This document shows, one piece after another, positions 18,301-27,432 of a DNA stretch of 64,000 bases. The stretch's first letter is position 1. Each line of letters opens with the position of its first letter. The position numbers were made by a program, and so were the translations under genes. The stretch is from Gemmatimonadales bacterium UBA2975 (GTDB taxonomy: Bacteria > Gemmatimonadota > Gemmatimonadetes > Longimicrobiales > Gaopeijiaceae), in contig DEAT01000069.1 in NCBI GenBank assembly GCA_002348265.1, positions 37,802 through 101,801 of the forward strand, written 5' to 3'. The notes beneath the pieces were generated by a model, which had not been told where the DNA came from, made no database searches, and saw nothing but the letters and a program-made list of their open reading frames with translations.

Positions 18301-21183
18301 TCAGTTCTTCACCAAGCTGTTGCTAGCGGCCTCTCGCATCGCTTCGGCCAGGTAACGACCTGTGAAACTTTCCGGTATGGCGGCGATGGCCTCCGGACGC
18401 CCTGCTCCGACGATTCGGCCCCCCTGACTTCCCGCTCCGGGACCAAGATCGACAACCCAGTCTGCAACACGGATCACATCAAGATTGTGCTCGATGACCA
18501 GCACGGTATTGCCCGATTCAACTAAACGCCCCAGAACCTCCACCAGCTTGCAAACGTCTTCGCCGGAGAGCCCTGTAGTCGGCTCATCTAGGATGTAGAG
18601 TTTTCGCCCCTTCTTTCCTGACACCCTCGCTAACTCTCGAGCTACTTTGAGCCGCTGGGATTCGCCACCAGACAAAGTCGTCGCGGGCTGTCCAAGGCGG
18701 AGATAACCGAGCCCTACTTGTTGAAGCTGCCAAAGGCTCTTTCCGAGCCTCCGCTCCCGAATAAAGAACCTGATTGCCTCGTCGATGGTAAGTTCCAGAA
18801 CTTCAGCAATCGTCTTTCCTCGGACCTTAACGTCCAGGACTTCACGTTTATATCGTTGGCCTGAGCAAGCCTCACAAGGCACATACACATCGGCCATAAA
18901 GATCATCTCGACCTCAACGGCACCCGCACCCTTACACTCTTCGCAACGACCACCGTCAACATTGAAACTGAAGTGGCCAGGCGTATAGCCCCTTTCTTGA
19001 GAAATGGGGGCAGCCGCAAACAACTTCCGCACCGCATCCCACGCTTTGATATAAGTCACCGGGTTCGAGCGTGGAGTGCGACCGATGGGCGTTTGGTCGA
19101 CTAGCACAACCTCATCCACATACTCGAGACCTTCTAGAGCATCGTACTGTCCTACAACCTCACCTAAGTGCTCTTTAGCACTCGTCTCACCACTGCCCAA
19201 TTCCCTCTCTGCCGCGCGATAAAGGACGTCGTGAACCAAAGTCGACTTACCTGATCCCGATACACCCGTCACCAATGTCATAGTACCGAGAGGGATCTCG
19301 ACATCCACCGACTTAAGGTTGTGCTGCGTCGCTCCCTTGAGCCTTAGCGAGGGGCCATTAACTGACCTAGGACTCTCTGCTCCAACTATAGGTGACCGAC
19401 CGGAGATGTACCGTCCAGTCACCGTGTCCTGCAATTCCAGCTCTTCCGCCGTGCCCTCGAATACAACTTCACCACCACGTTCGCCAGACGCCGGACCGAG
19501 TTCCACAACATGATCCGATGCCCAAATCGCTTGCGTGTCGTGCTCCACGACGACGACCGTGTTACCAGCACTCCTGAGCTTTTTCAGCAGCTCGAGCAGA
19601 GCTCCGGTATCCCGAGGATGCAGTCCCACAGTCGGCTCATCTAGGACATAGAGTGTATCGACCAGTGCGGACCCGAGCGAGTTGGCCAAGTTGATGCGTT
19701 GAGCTTCACCTCCTGAGAGGGTCCTCATCTGACGACTCAGTGACAGGTAGCCCAAGCCCACATCAACAAGGAACCCGACCCTCGCATTCAGCTCGCGCAT
19801 GATCGTCTCCGCGATCTGAGCTTCCATCGAAGTTAGGTCTAGCTGCCTGAGCCATAGCGCTAGATCCTCTAGCGCTAGTTCCGACACCTCTGCGACCGTC
19901 CGTCCGGACACACGAACGTTTAGGGCCTCGCTGCGAATCCTTGCACCACCGCATTCGCAGCACGTCTTGGGCGCCTGATACTTCCTTAACCAGACCCGGA
20001 TATACTGCTTGTAACGCTTTTTTTCACGCGATACGAGGAATGGTATAACCCCCTTGAATCCCTTCGCGCCGTATAAAACCTCTTCACGAAACTTCTTCGG
20101 TAGCTCTTCCCACGGCGAGTAGAGAGAGACACCGCACTGCGTCCCAAAGTCTTTCAGCTTCGTTCTCTCTCGCTTGTAACGCGGCGCAGACCACGGATCG
20201 ACCGCATTGTCGGCCAACGATCTGGTCGGCACCGGAATGATCAGGTCTGGGTCATAGTCGAGCGTCGCACCGAATCCGGTGCAGACAGAGCACGTGCCAT
20301 AAGGATTGTTGAAGGAAAAGAGCTGCGGTGTGGGCTCAAGAAAGACCGCCTCAGGATGCTCTGGGCAACGAAAGTGTTCAGTAAATAGCAGACGGTCAGG
20401 AACCAGAAGAGAAAAATCGGTTTTCCCTTCTCCTTGATTTCGGTCCTCTGAAAACAAGACTATGGCCTCCCCTTCTCCTTCGACAAAACAGATACCGAGA
20501 GAATCGGCCAGGCGACCTGTGTCGTCCGGATCTGTCTTTATCCGGTCTACAATGACCAAAAGCTCTTCGGCCTGCGTCAGATCTACTACGAAATCGTCCG
20601 GGTGATCGGCATCCGGCCCGGAGAGGTCAACCTGGACTCCATCCACCAATAGACGAACAAACCCAAGCTCTCGGAGATTAGACACGACAAGCTCATGCTT
20701 AATTTCCTCGCTCCTGGGAAGCGGGAACGCGACCTGAATGCGCTCTCCCGGACCCAGATCAAGTACTCTGTCTACCGCTGATGACACGGTATCCGGCTTT
20801 ACGTGACGGTCACACACTGGACAATGAGTACGCCCAACCCGCGCCCACAGCAGACGCATATAGTCGTACACCTCAGTTGCAGTCCCCACCGTAGATCGAC
20901 TCGACTTCGTGGGGTTCCTCTGCTCGATCGACACTGCCGGTGACATTCCTTCTATCGAGTCTACGTCCGGCTTCTCCATGCGCTCAAGAAACTGTTTGGC
21001 ATAGGTAGAAAGTGACTCTACATATCGGCGCTGCCCTTCCGCGAATAGCGTGTCTAGAGCAAGAGAGCTCTTTCCCGAACCAGAGGGACCCGTAATCACC
21101 ACAAATGAGCGACGTGGGAGGTCCAGATTGACCTCCTTCAGGTTATGCTGCCGGGCTCCCCGGATCCGGATCGGATCGTCCAT
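18301..21183 (-). CDS. uvrA: UvrABC system protein A
   Basis: Damage-recognition ATPase of nucleotide excision repair, 960 aa. Two ABC modules are seen: Walker A GPSGSGKSS near residue 31 and GVSGSGKST near 620, with signatures LSGGEAQRINLA and LSGGESQRLKVA. Zinc-binding cysteine pairs occur in CPVC, CECGG and CEEC/CEAC. The open frame runs to a TTG at 21234, but ATG at 21183 gives MDDPIRIRGARQHNL, the usual UvrA start, and is preferred. It is the last gene of a - strand row after DUF4015. uvrB and uvrC are absent from the window. Confidence 0.96.
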   Translation of the reverse strand: MDDPIRIRGARQHNLKEVNLDLPRRSFVVITGPSGSGKSSLALDTLFAEGQRRYVESLSTYAKQFLERMEKPDVDSIEGMSPAVSIEQRNPTKSSRSTVGTATEVYDYMRLLWARVGRTHCPVCDRHVKPDTVSSAVDRVLDLGPGERIQVAFPLPRSEEIKHELVVSNLRELGFVRLLVDGVQVDLSGPDADHPDDFVVDLTQAEELLVIVDRIKTDPDDTGRLADSLGICFVEGEGEAIVLFSEDRNQGEGKTDFSLLVPDRLLFTEHFRCPEHPEAVFLEPTPQLFSFNNPYGTCSVCTGFGATLDYDPDLIIPVPTRSLADNAVDPWSAPRYKRERTKLKDFGTQCGVSLYSPWEELPKKFREEVLYGAKGFKGVIPFLVSREKKRYKQYIRVWLRKYQAPKTCCECGGARIRSEALNVRVSGRTVAEVSELALEDLALWLRQLDLTSMEAQIAETIMRELNARVGFLVDVGLGYLSLSRQMRTLSGGEAQRINLANSLGSALVDTLYVLDEPTVGLHPRDTGALLELLKKLRSAGNTVVVVEHDTQAIWASDHVVELGPASGERGGEVVFEGTAEELELQDTVTGRYISGRSPIVGAESPRSVNGPSLRLKGATQHNLKSVDVEIPLGTMTLVTGVSGSGKSTLVHDVLYRAAERELGSGETSAKEHLGEVVGQYDALEGLEYVDEVVLVDQTPIGRTPRSNPVTYIKAWDAVRKLFAAAPISQERGYTPGHFSFNVDGGRCEECKGAGAVEVEMIFMADVYVPCEACSGQRYKREVLDVKVRGKTIAEVLELTIDEAIRFFIRERRLGKSLWQLQQVGLGYLRLGQPATTLSGGESQRLKVARELARVSGKKGRKLYILDEPTTGLSGEDVCKLVEVLGRLVESGNTVLVIEHNLDVIRVADWVVDLGPGAGSQGGRIVGAGRPEAIAAIPESFTGRYLAEAMREAASNSLVKN

Positions 21184-21245
21184 GGTTGGATGATATAAGG
21201 AACGTCGCCATGAGCGAGACTGCGCTCCGAACAATTCGCGTCTTG

Positions 21246-22817
21246 CTAGGACCCTTCGATCGAGTCTCTTGAGGCTACTATGCTGTCTAGCGACTCATCC
21301 ATAGCGCCTGTCGCACCAGTATCTGCGTCTAGTTCCCGCATCATCTCAAACAGCGTAAAGTCATGAGCCTCTACAGAATCCATGATCTCGTATCTCCGAG
21401 AAGTAGGGCTAAGCACACCGGCAACGCGCACAAGTGGGTCGTTCTCGAATCCGTTTATCGGCTCCAACGCTGCCAAAGAGTAGCGCGTTGAAGAATTCCA
21501 AAGAATCCACTCATTCAGACCCACGTCGTACGTGGCTTGAATCTGGGCTCGGACTTCGGCAGGGCCGTACACCGGAGACCCGATACTGAAATCCTGAAGC
21601 CAAGGACGGGTCAGTCCCGCCCCCTCAACCGCACCTGAGCGGCGAAGCGCATCTCGCAAAGCGGCGTAGACAACCTCATAAGGATATGCATTGGGATCAG
21701 AATAACCGAAACTCCCCTCCCAGTAGTGGCTCGGGTACACCATGGGCAAGGCTACATCTATCACGTCTATAAAGCTTTCCCAAACCTGGCCAATGCCTAC
21801 GTCTCGCCGAAAGGAAGTCGTTATCCCAAACACATCAGCAGTCGACCTTACGGGGAGATCCGAGAGTTCCTTCTCTGCATATCTTAGAAAACCTCTCACG
21901 GCATCTACCCGCCTCTCGCTTTCACCACCTGTAAAAACTGCCCTAGCCATGTCGGAAGCAGGGGCATCTGGGAATCTGATGTAGTCCCACTGGATCTCGG
22001 GGAAACCCATCTCCGCAACCTCCCGAGCGAGAGCAATGTTGTACGACCAGAGGTCTTCATCAAAAAGGTTTTGCCATACGATGCCCTTGCTGTCCACCCA
22101 AACGCCCCCTGCAATATCCTGAACCGCAGTCTCTGGTCGGGCAGCGGCGAGCAACGGGTCCTTCACGACTACAATACGTGCAATCGGATACACGCCCTCC
22201 GCTTCCAAGCGGTCCAGAAGACCAGGCAAGTCACGGATCCGGATCTCTCCATCCGCCCCGATCTCCTTCGCCAGAGGAACATCAGTAGCGTGGCTAATGA
22301 AGCCCGTCGCATCCTTGATATCTATGACGAGTGCGTTGACTTCAGTCGTCTCCGCAATCTCAAGTATCCTTGTTATTCTGCGCTCCGATCCCGCGGCCCA
22401 TGCGTTCACATAAAGACCCCGGATGTAATCCGGACGAGGGAAACGAGCATCATCGAAGTCTTGCACTGGCCTCATTCCGAGGTGAGGCGTTTCATTAGAG
22501 TCCGTCAAACCAAGAGGTGCCCTATATGGGATAAAAGGAGCCCCATCAGACTCTGATCCTCCTGGCTCTTCCTCACCCCCTACGTCGCCGTCTAGTCCCT
22601 CCGCTCTCCCATCACTCGCCAATGTCCGAACGGCGGGCTCCTCGAATTTCAGAGAATCCATCGCGGGTTTCTGATCGGCGTGGACCCCCAGTGAGTCCGA
22701 AATCTTAATCTCTGAAAGCGGAGACTTCTCAGCACTATCTGAAACCCCGGAGCACGACACTACCAACAGCAACGGAGCAAACCACTTCAAGCAACGACCT
22801 AAAAGAGAGAGGGTCAC
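21246..22817 (-). CDS. DUF4015 putative glycoside hydrolase, lipoprotein
   Basis: A 523-aa exported protein. The signal ends in a lipobox (VVSC) near residue 22, followed by a low-complexity acidic linker to about residue 110. The rest matches the DUF4015 TIM-barrel family of putative glycosyl hydrolases: RGLYVNAWAAGS, then ALVIDIKDATGFISHATDV, IQWDYIRFPD and VALPMVYPSHYWEGSFG, which carry acidic residues typical of a hydrolase active site. The substrate is unknown; an envelope polysaccharide is plausible. GTG start. Only four bases separate it from the rhodanese gene upstream, indicating co-transcription. Confidence 0.8.
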   Translation of the reverse strand: MTLSLLGRCLKWFAPLLLVVSCSGVSDSAEKSPLSEIKISDSLGVHADQKPAMDSLKFEEPAVRTLASDGRAEGLDGDVGGEEEPGGSESDGAPFIPYRAPLGLTDSNETPHLGMRPVQDFDDARFPRPDYIRGLYVNAWAAGSERRITRILEIAETTEVNALVIDIKDATGFISHATDVPLAKEIGADGEIRIRDLPGLLDRLEAEGVYPIARIVVVKDPLLAAARPETAVQDIAGGVWVDSKGIVWQNLFDEDLWSYNIALAREVAEMGFPEIQWDYIRFPDAPASDMARAVFTGGESERRVDAVRGFLRYAEKELSDLPVRSTADVFGITTSFRRDVGIGQVWESFIDVIDVALPMVYPSHYWEGSFGYSDPNAYPYEVVYAALRDALRRSGAVEGAGLTRPWLQDFSIGSPVYGPAEVRAQIQATYDVGLNEWILWNSSTRYSLAALEPINGFENDPLVRVAGVLSPTSRRYEIMDSVEAHDFTLFEMMRELDADTGATGAMDESLDSIVASRDSIEGS

Positions 22818-22821
22818 TAAC

Positions 22822-23163
22822 TCAATACGCTCTCAATGAAGGATCAACCTCTGCACGCCAACCGAGGACACCCCCCTTGAGGTTCAACACCTGGTCGTAT
22901 CCCATCTGCATGAGAATCGCGGCCGCCCATGCGCTTCGACCTCCGCTACGACAGTACACAACCACGTCTGCATCCGCCGCGACTTCTCCCGCACGTCCCT
23001 GAAACTCACCTGTAGGGATTCGAAGCTGGTCATAGTCGGGCAAGTCGGCGATCTCTGCCTCATGGTACTCACGAACATCTACAAGCGTGAGTATGTCCCC
23101 AGAATCGAGACGTTCCTTTAGTTCCAGCGGCGTGATCTCTTTGACGTCAAAATCGTTATTCAT
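22822..23163 (-). CDS. Rhodanese-like domain protein
   Basis: A single-domain rhodanese of 113 aa. The active-site loop VVYCRSGGRSAWAA carries the catalytic cysteine C71 with the six-residue loop normal for thiosulfate or persulfide sulfurtransferases (GlpE/PspE size class). No signal peptide, so cytosolic. Its ATG directly abuts the kdtA stop and it is four bases from the DUF4015 gene. No sulfur-pathway gene is adjacent, and its physiological donor is unknown. Confidence 0.87.
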   Translation of the reverse strand: MNNDFDVKEITPLELKERLDSGDILTLVDVREYHEAEIADLPDYDQLRIPTGEFQGRAGEVAADADVVVYCRSGGRSAWAAAILMQMGYDQVLNLKGGVLGWRAEVDPSLRAY

Positions 23164-24474
23164 CTACTTAACTCTCAAAAGTGACTCGAGTAGGGTTGCA
23201 GACCGGAGAGCCGCCCCGCGGTTGCTGTGAATATACTCGGCTGAAGCAGCTCCTGCGGCCTTCCTGCGAGCTTCTTCAGTCAACCAAGTGGTGATCACCT
23301 CCGTTAATTCTTCCACATTCTGCACTGCCACCGCACCTCCGCAGGAGATGAGGTCTCCGGCCGCACGTGCCCTGTGGTGCTGAGAACCAAACAAGACTCC
23401 GCTTTCCGCAGCGGCCGGCTCTAAAACGGAATGAAGACCTCGGCCGTGGAACCCACCACCAACGAAGGATACGGAAGCCAATCCGTACAGGTTCGCCAAC
23501 ACGCCAACACGATCCACCACAATCGCATTAGGGCGAAGACTAACTTCAAGTTCTTCAACCGCTAAGGCGTCTTCCAATCTGCTCAAGGTGGTCGCCCACC
23601 AGCCGTCGTTTTTCAGGCGCTCAATCAGCTTCGCAACAGACAACTCAGAGGGTTTATGGGGAGCAACTATCAAACGAAGATCTGTGATCCTCTCCCGAGT
23701 GGAAACAAGGGCCGGAAGGAGAACATCTTCGTCTGAAACCCACGTTGAACCGGCGACCACGGTCGGTCGAGCATCAGCCTGCAAGAGCGCGTGCCATCGA
23801 TGCTGAGGGTCTCGTCCTCGGAACCGGTACACTGCGGAATCAATGCCAGGATCACCCGTGGTCTTCACTGCCCTTGGACTGACACCGAGCGACTGAAGCG
23901 CCAATGCATCTTCTTCGGAGTTAGCGCACGCGAGTGACAGAGCATTCCAAGAAGGCTTCATAAACATCTTAGCTAATAGCCCCATCCGCCCGGACCCTCG
24001 GGTCACCACCGCGCCGATCATACCTACCGGGATCCCGCGACGATCCGCCTCGTTCACCAAGGTCGGCCAGATCTCTGTTTTGGTGAAGATGACCGCATCG
24101 GGGGCCACTTCCTCCAAGGCGCATCCTAGGGGACCCTTCAAGTCCCAGGGCAGATAGGTAGCTACATCTGCATTTATGCTCCTGGCGATTTCTTCGGCGG
24201 AGGGAGAAAAGAACGTATACACGACCTGAACATCCGGGCGGAGCGCTCGAAGCTCCCGAATGACCGCTCTCGCTTGGAAACCCTCGCCTACGCTAGGTGC
24301 ATGGACCCATACGACTGGTCGATCTGGATCCTTCAACGTCCGTCCCCAGAGTGACAAGAGATCATGGGCGCGACGACGTCCAGAAAGGCCTCTTGCAAGG
24401 TTTGAACTGCCGATTGAGAGGAGCGGAGATAACAGACGAACGACGCCCCACGCGAACCGATATAGAACGCTCAA
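23164..24474 (-). CDS. kdtA: 3-deoxy-D-manno-octulosonic acid transferase
   Basis: Kdo transferase (WaaA/KdtA), which links Kdo to lipid A at the inner membrane; evidence that this organism makes lipopolysaccharide. Conserved segments are WVHAPSVGEGFQARAVI (catalytic Glu in SVGE), VYTFFSPSAEE, FTKTEIWPTLVNEA and VVAGSTWVSDEDVLLPAL. The frame is open to an ATG at 24555, but that start overlaps head-on with the start of the divergent small gene and adds about 27 residues unlike the family. The TTG at 24474 (LSVLYRFAWGVV) gives 436 aa, the family size, and is preferred. Confidence 0.9.
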   Translation of the reverse strand: MSVLYRFAWGVVRLLSPLLSIGSSNLARGLSGRRRAHDLLSLWGRTLKDPDRPVVWVHAPSVGEGFQARAVIRELRALRPDVQVVYTFFSPSAEEIARSINADVATYLPWDLKGPLGCALEEVAPDAVIFTKTEIWPTLVNEADRRGIPVGMIGAVVTRGSGRMGLLAKMFMKPSWNALSLACANSEEDALALQSLGVSPRAVKTTGDPGIDSAVYRFRGRDPQHRWHALLQADARPTVVAGSTWVSDEDVLLPALVSTRERITDLRLIVAPHKPSELSVAKLIERLKNDGWWATTLSRLEDALAVEELEVSLRPNAIVVDRVGVLANLYGLASVSFVGGGFHGRGLHSVLEPAAAESGVLFGSQHHRARAAGDLISCGGAVAVQNVEELTEVITTWLTEEARRKAAGAASAEYIHSNRGAALRSATLLESLLRVK

Positions 24475-24553
24475 GAAGTTCCGGTATTCAGTTTCGGAGA
24501 AGAATGAATGCAAGGAGCATAGGGCGGCAGCGCTGCGGCCGGTAGATTTAGTC

Positions 24554-24763
24554 ATGAACTATCAGATCACTATCCGCTTCGGTGGGAGACACCAGCGCTA
24601 TCACACCTTCAAGGTCTCAGCAGATGATGCGGCGGAAGCGCTGCGACAAGCAGCTGACAAAGTGCCCACGGAAATCGCTTCTGATGTCGACCTTGTCGAG
24701 CTACGTGTGGCGGTCAATCCAGATAAGCGCTCATACCTCGAAGAGACTAGCAGCGGTGCCTGA
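24554..24763 (+). CDS. Small conserved-looking hypothetical protein (69 aa)
   Basis: I do not recognise this 69-aa protein. It starts MNYQITIRFGGRHQRYHTF and reads as one compact alpha/beta unit: an N-terminal beta hairpin, a helix (ADDAAEALRQAADKV) and a second strand (VDLVELRVAV). The pattern is coherent and the third-codon bias matches neighbours, so it is probably real. It lies divergently from kdtA and 42 bases before the metallopeptidase lipoprotein gene, with which it may be co-transcribed. No strong ribosome binding site is visible. Confidence 0.6.
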   Translation: MNYQITIRFGGRHQRYHTFKVSADDAAEALRQAADKVPTEIASDVDLVELRVAVNPDKRSYLEETSSGA

Positions 24764-24805
24764 TCCTTTACCTGGGTGCAAGCCATCACCAGAGATCGCG
24801 CTCTA

Positions 24806-25918
24806 ATGAGCACCCATCTCAAGATCGGTCGTCGTCAAAAACGAGGCTTGCTCGCAGTAGTAGTACTAGCATTGGTCGCTGGATGCTCGGCGTGTTCTCC
24901 GCTTTACGTCGTTCGGGCCGGAATTGCCGAAATAGGCATTCTTAGGGGCCGGCAGCCTATTCACGAGATTCTAAACGACACCACCGTCAACCCTGACACA
25001 CGCAGTAAGCTCGCATACGTAGTCGACGCTCGGCGTTTTGCAGCAGAAGAACTCGGTATCGACGTGGGGGATTCTTACACGATGTTCACCCAGCTCGACC
25101 GAGACACGCTTGCCATGGTTGTGACGGCAGCGTGGCCCGATCGCCTAGTGCCCAAGACATGGTGGTTTCCCATTGTGGGGCACGTTCCGTACAAAGGCCA
25201 CTTCTCGTTACAGTCCGCTCTTGAGGAAGAAGCCGACCTAGCTAACGAAGGTTATGACACGTGGGTCAGGCCTACTGCCGCCTTCAGCACCCTTGGATGG
25301 TTCAACGACCCCATACTCTCCACTGCACTCAAGACGGACGAAGTCGAAGTTGTAACCACTGTTATTCACGAACTAGCGCACCAACACTTGTTCCTGCCGG
25401 GCCAAGTCGAATTCAACGAAAGTTTCGCAACGTTTATAGGTCGGGCGGGTGCCGCACGTTACTTCTGCACACGAGAAGGGAGTGGTCCCCAATCCATCAA
25501 GTGTCACCGAGCCTTAGCCAGGTGGCGAGACAGTCAGGTCTTCAGCAGCTACCTGGACGAGTTCGTCAAAAGACTAGAAGCCGTATACGCCGATCCAGAG
25601 CTGACCCCGGAACAGAAAGCCACAGAGCGACTGCCAATCATCGCGCGAGGGTTGCAGGAATTCGACGAGCAGGTAGCACCTGCTCTAGAGTCTCTTACTT
25701 TCGCGGGCTTCCGGCATGGGAAAGTCAATAACGCAACCCTCCTTTCATACATCCGGTATTATAAGCGACTGCTAGATTTCAACGCCTTCCTCAAATCCCA
25801 TGAGGGTGACCTGGCGCAAGCCCTGTCAGACATTAAGGAGCGGGTGCGAGACGTCAGTGACGGGTTCGATGTGATCCCCACCCCTCACTCGACCACGAAG
25901 GTCTTTCCGAGAGACTGA
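24806..25918 (+). CDS. Predicted aminopeptidase (PF10023 type), lipoprotein
   Basis: A 370-aa exported metallopeptidase. The signal ends at a lipobox (LVAGC). The catalytic motif is HELAHQH within TTVIHELAHQHLFLPG, followed by the third-ligand helix EFNESFATFIGRAGAARY; FSTLGWFNDPILST is a further hallmark of this predicted aminopeptidase family. It likely trims peptides in the periplasm. The open frame begins at a GTG at 24776, but the ATG at 24806 gives a normal signal peptide (MSTHLKIGRRQKRGLLAVVV) and is preferred. Confidence 0.86.
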   Translation: MSTHLKIGRRQKRGLLAVVVLALVAGCSACSPLYVVRAGIAEIGILRGRQPIHEILNDTTVNPDTRSKLAYVVDARRFAAEELGIDVGDSYTMFTQLDRDTLAMVVTAAWPDRLVPKTWWFPIVGHVPYKGHFSLQSALEEEADLANEGYDTWVRPTAAFSTLGWFNDPILSTALKTDEVEVVTTVIHELAHQHLFLPGQVEFNESFATFIGRAGAARYFCTREGSGPQSIKCHRALARWRDSQVFSSYLDEFVKRLEAVYADPELTPEQKATERLPIIARGLQEFDEQVAPALESLTFAGFRHGKVNNATLLSYIRYYKRLLDFNAFLKSHEGDLAQALSDIKERVRDVSDGFDVIPTPHSTTKVFPRD

Positions 25919-25985
25919 AGCAGAACCAGGATCCTAGGCCATCTTACACGATGGCGCACTGGGAGGCCCGCAAGAGCTACCCTGA

Positions 25986-27209
25986 CTACTGGTCCGGAAT
26001 CGTGATCTCCCTAACAACGCTGCCATAGCTCTCCCAATACGTGATCTTTTGGACCATGATGGGATCGTCCGTTGTCGGCTGAATCTCTCCATCCTTCGAA
26101 ATCGCACGGGACGTTACGGTATGAGCACCAGGAGAAGCTGCCCATTCTAGGTGCCAAAAGGTCCACGTGTAAGGATCGTCCGCGCCTTCTCCAAGTGCCA
26201 CCGGCTGCCAGTCCCCACCATCGATACTGACCTCGACTCGGTCAATCGGTTTGCCCCATGCTGCACCATTTATCCGATATCCACCATCGGTTCTGACAAC
26301 GTTGGCAGGGATTGAGTTGATATTTGTTCTCCCCACCGAGGTTTCCGCCCAGACACCATCTTCATCAGAGCCCTCCTGACGCAGGGTCACATAGTCACGA
26401 GCCATGAACTTGCCCATGAAACGAGTGTCGCGGACCTCAATCCGGGTCAACCACTTAACATTAGCGACACCATACCAGCCCGGAGCAATCAACCTCAGGG
26501 GATACCCATTACCGATTGGCAAAGACTCCCCATTCACTGCCCACGCCAAGAGGACGTTATCCCGCATAGCGTCTTCTACAGACAAACTCCGAGCAAATTG
26601 TTGATCGACCTCAATATCATCCCTGTGCAGCAATGTCTCTGTCCCAGTGTCAGCGCCGAAAAAAACAATCTCGACCCCACCGTCGTGAATTCCTGCCTCT
26701 CTAAGAAGAGGTGCAAGTGGAGTCCCAGTCCACTTAGCATTGTGCACCGCCCCCATAAACGTCGCGAAGCCACGGTTCCCGGCGCATTCGAGCAGCATTG
26801 TAACGTCTTGCTGCGGTCGTGACTGGATATCATCAAGCGTCAGTGTCATCGGTCGATCCACCATACCTGTGATCTCTAGCCTCCAAGCCTCACCGTCTAG
26901 CTCAGGAGTGCCATAGTGACCTACGCTGAATAGTTGTTCGGTCGGAGTAACCCAGGAATCCAACGTCTGCCAGTCGAGCGTGTTTGCACGCCCTCCGGCC
27001 GGCGGCGCATTAGTCCATGGAATCACGTCATCCTGAGACGAAATCTGTGCAAGACGCTCCGCAAAATCAGTCGGAAAAACCGTAGCAGCAGCGGCGACTG
27101 CCCCACCACGTCGAATCACCTCTCGACGAGATATCACCTCGAGGGTCACATCCGCTAGGCCATAGAGTTCCGCGGGGGTCCTCGCCTGTCTCCGTGACCG
27201 ATCTTCCAT
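25986..27209 (-). CDS. Sulfite oxidase-like molybdopterin oxidoreductase
   Basis: A 407-aa member of the sulfite oxidase family. A Tat-like signal (ISRREVIRRGGAVAAAATVF, about residues 26-45) suggests export with folded cofactor, after an unusually long 25-residue polar lead. The Moco domain contains the molybdenum-ligand cysteine C142 in LLECAGNRGFA. A C-terminal Mo-co dimerisation domain (about 290-400) is present; there is no heme domain, so electrons probably go to an external cytochrome c as in SorAB. Function as sulfite dehydrogenase is by family. The upstream 223 bases hold no gene. Confidence 0.87.
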   Translation of the reverse strand: MEDRSRRQARTPAELYGLADVTLEVISRREVIRRGGAVAAAATVFPTDFAERLAQISSQDDVIPWTNAPPAGGRANTLDWQTLDSWVTPTEQLFSVGHYGTPELDGEAWRLEITGMVDRPMTLTLDDIQSRPQQDVTMLLECAGNRGFATFMGAVHNAKWTGTPLAPLLREAGIHDGGVEIVFFGADTGTETLLHRDDIEVDQQFARSLSVEDAMRDNVLLAWAVNGESLPIGNGYPLRLIAPGWYGVANVKWLTRIEVRDTRFMGKFMARDYVTLRQEGSDEDGVWAETSVGRTNINSIPANVVRTDGGYRINGAAWGKPIDRVEVSIDGGDWQPVALGEGADDPYTWTFWHLEWAASPGAHTVTSRAISKDGEIQPTTDDPIMVQKITYWESYGSVVREITIPDQ

Positions 27210-27432
27210 GCTTCGTTACCTCCGTTCAATTGAGAAGTCCAATGTGTGGGAATGATGCCCTCTACGCCATTCATATCACAAAACACTCTCAACGCGTTGG
27301 CTTTGTGAGGAAGGATGGCCACTAGTGGCTTTCTCTACTGCGGCTTCAAGCTCCCAAAACACATGAGACGATTTTCTCGGCTGGACACTCCTTGAGCCGG
27401 ATACTAGACCAGGGAAGAACCGCCACAGGTGA

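Noticed and set aside
21184..21234. Longer uvrA start at TTG 21234
   Set aside because: Adds 17 residues unlike UvrA N-termini; ATG at 21183 gives the family start.
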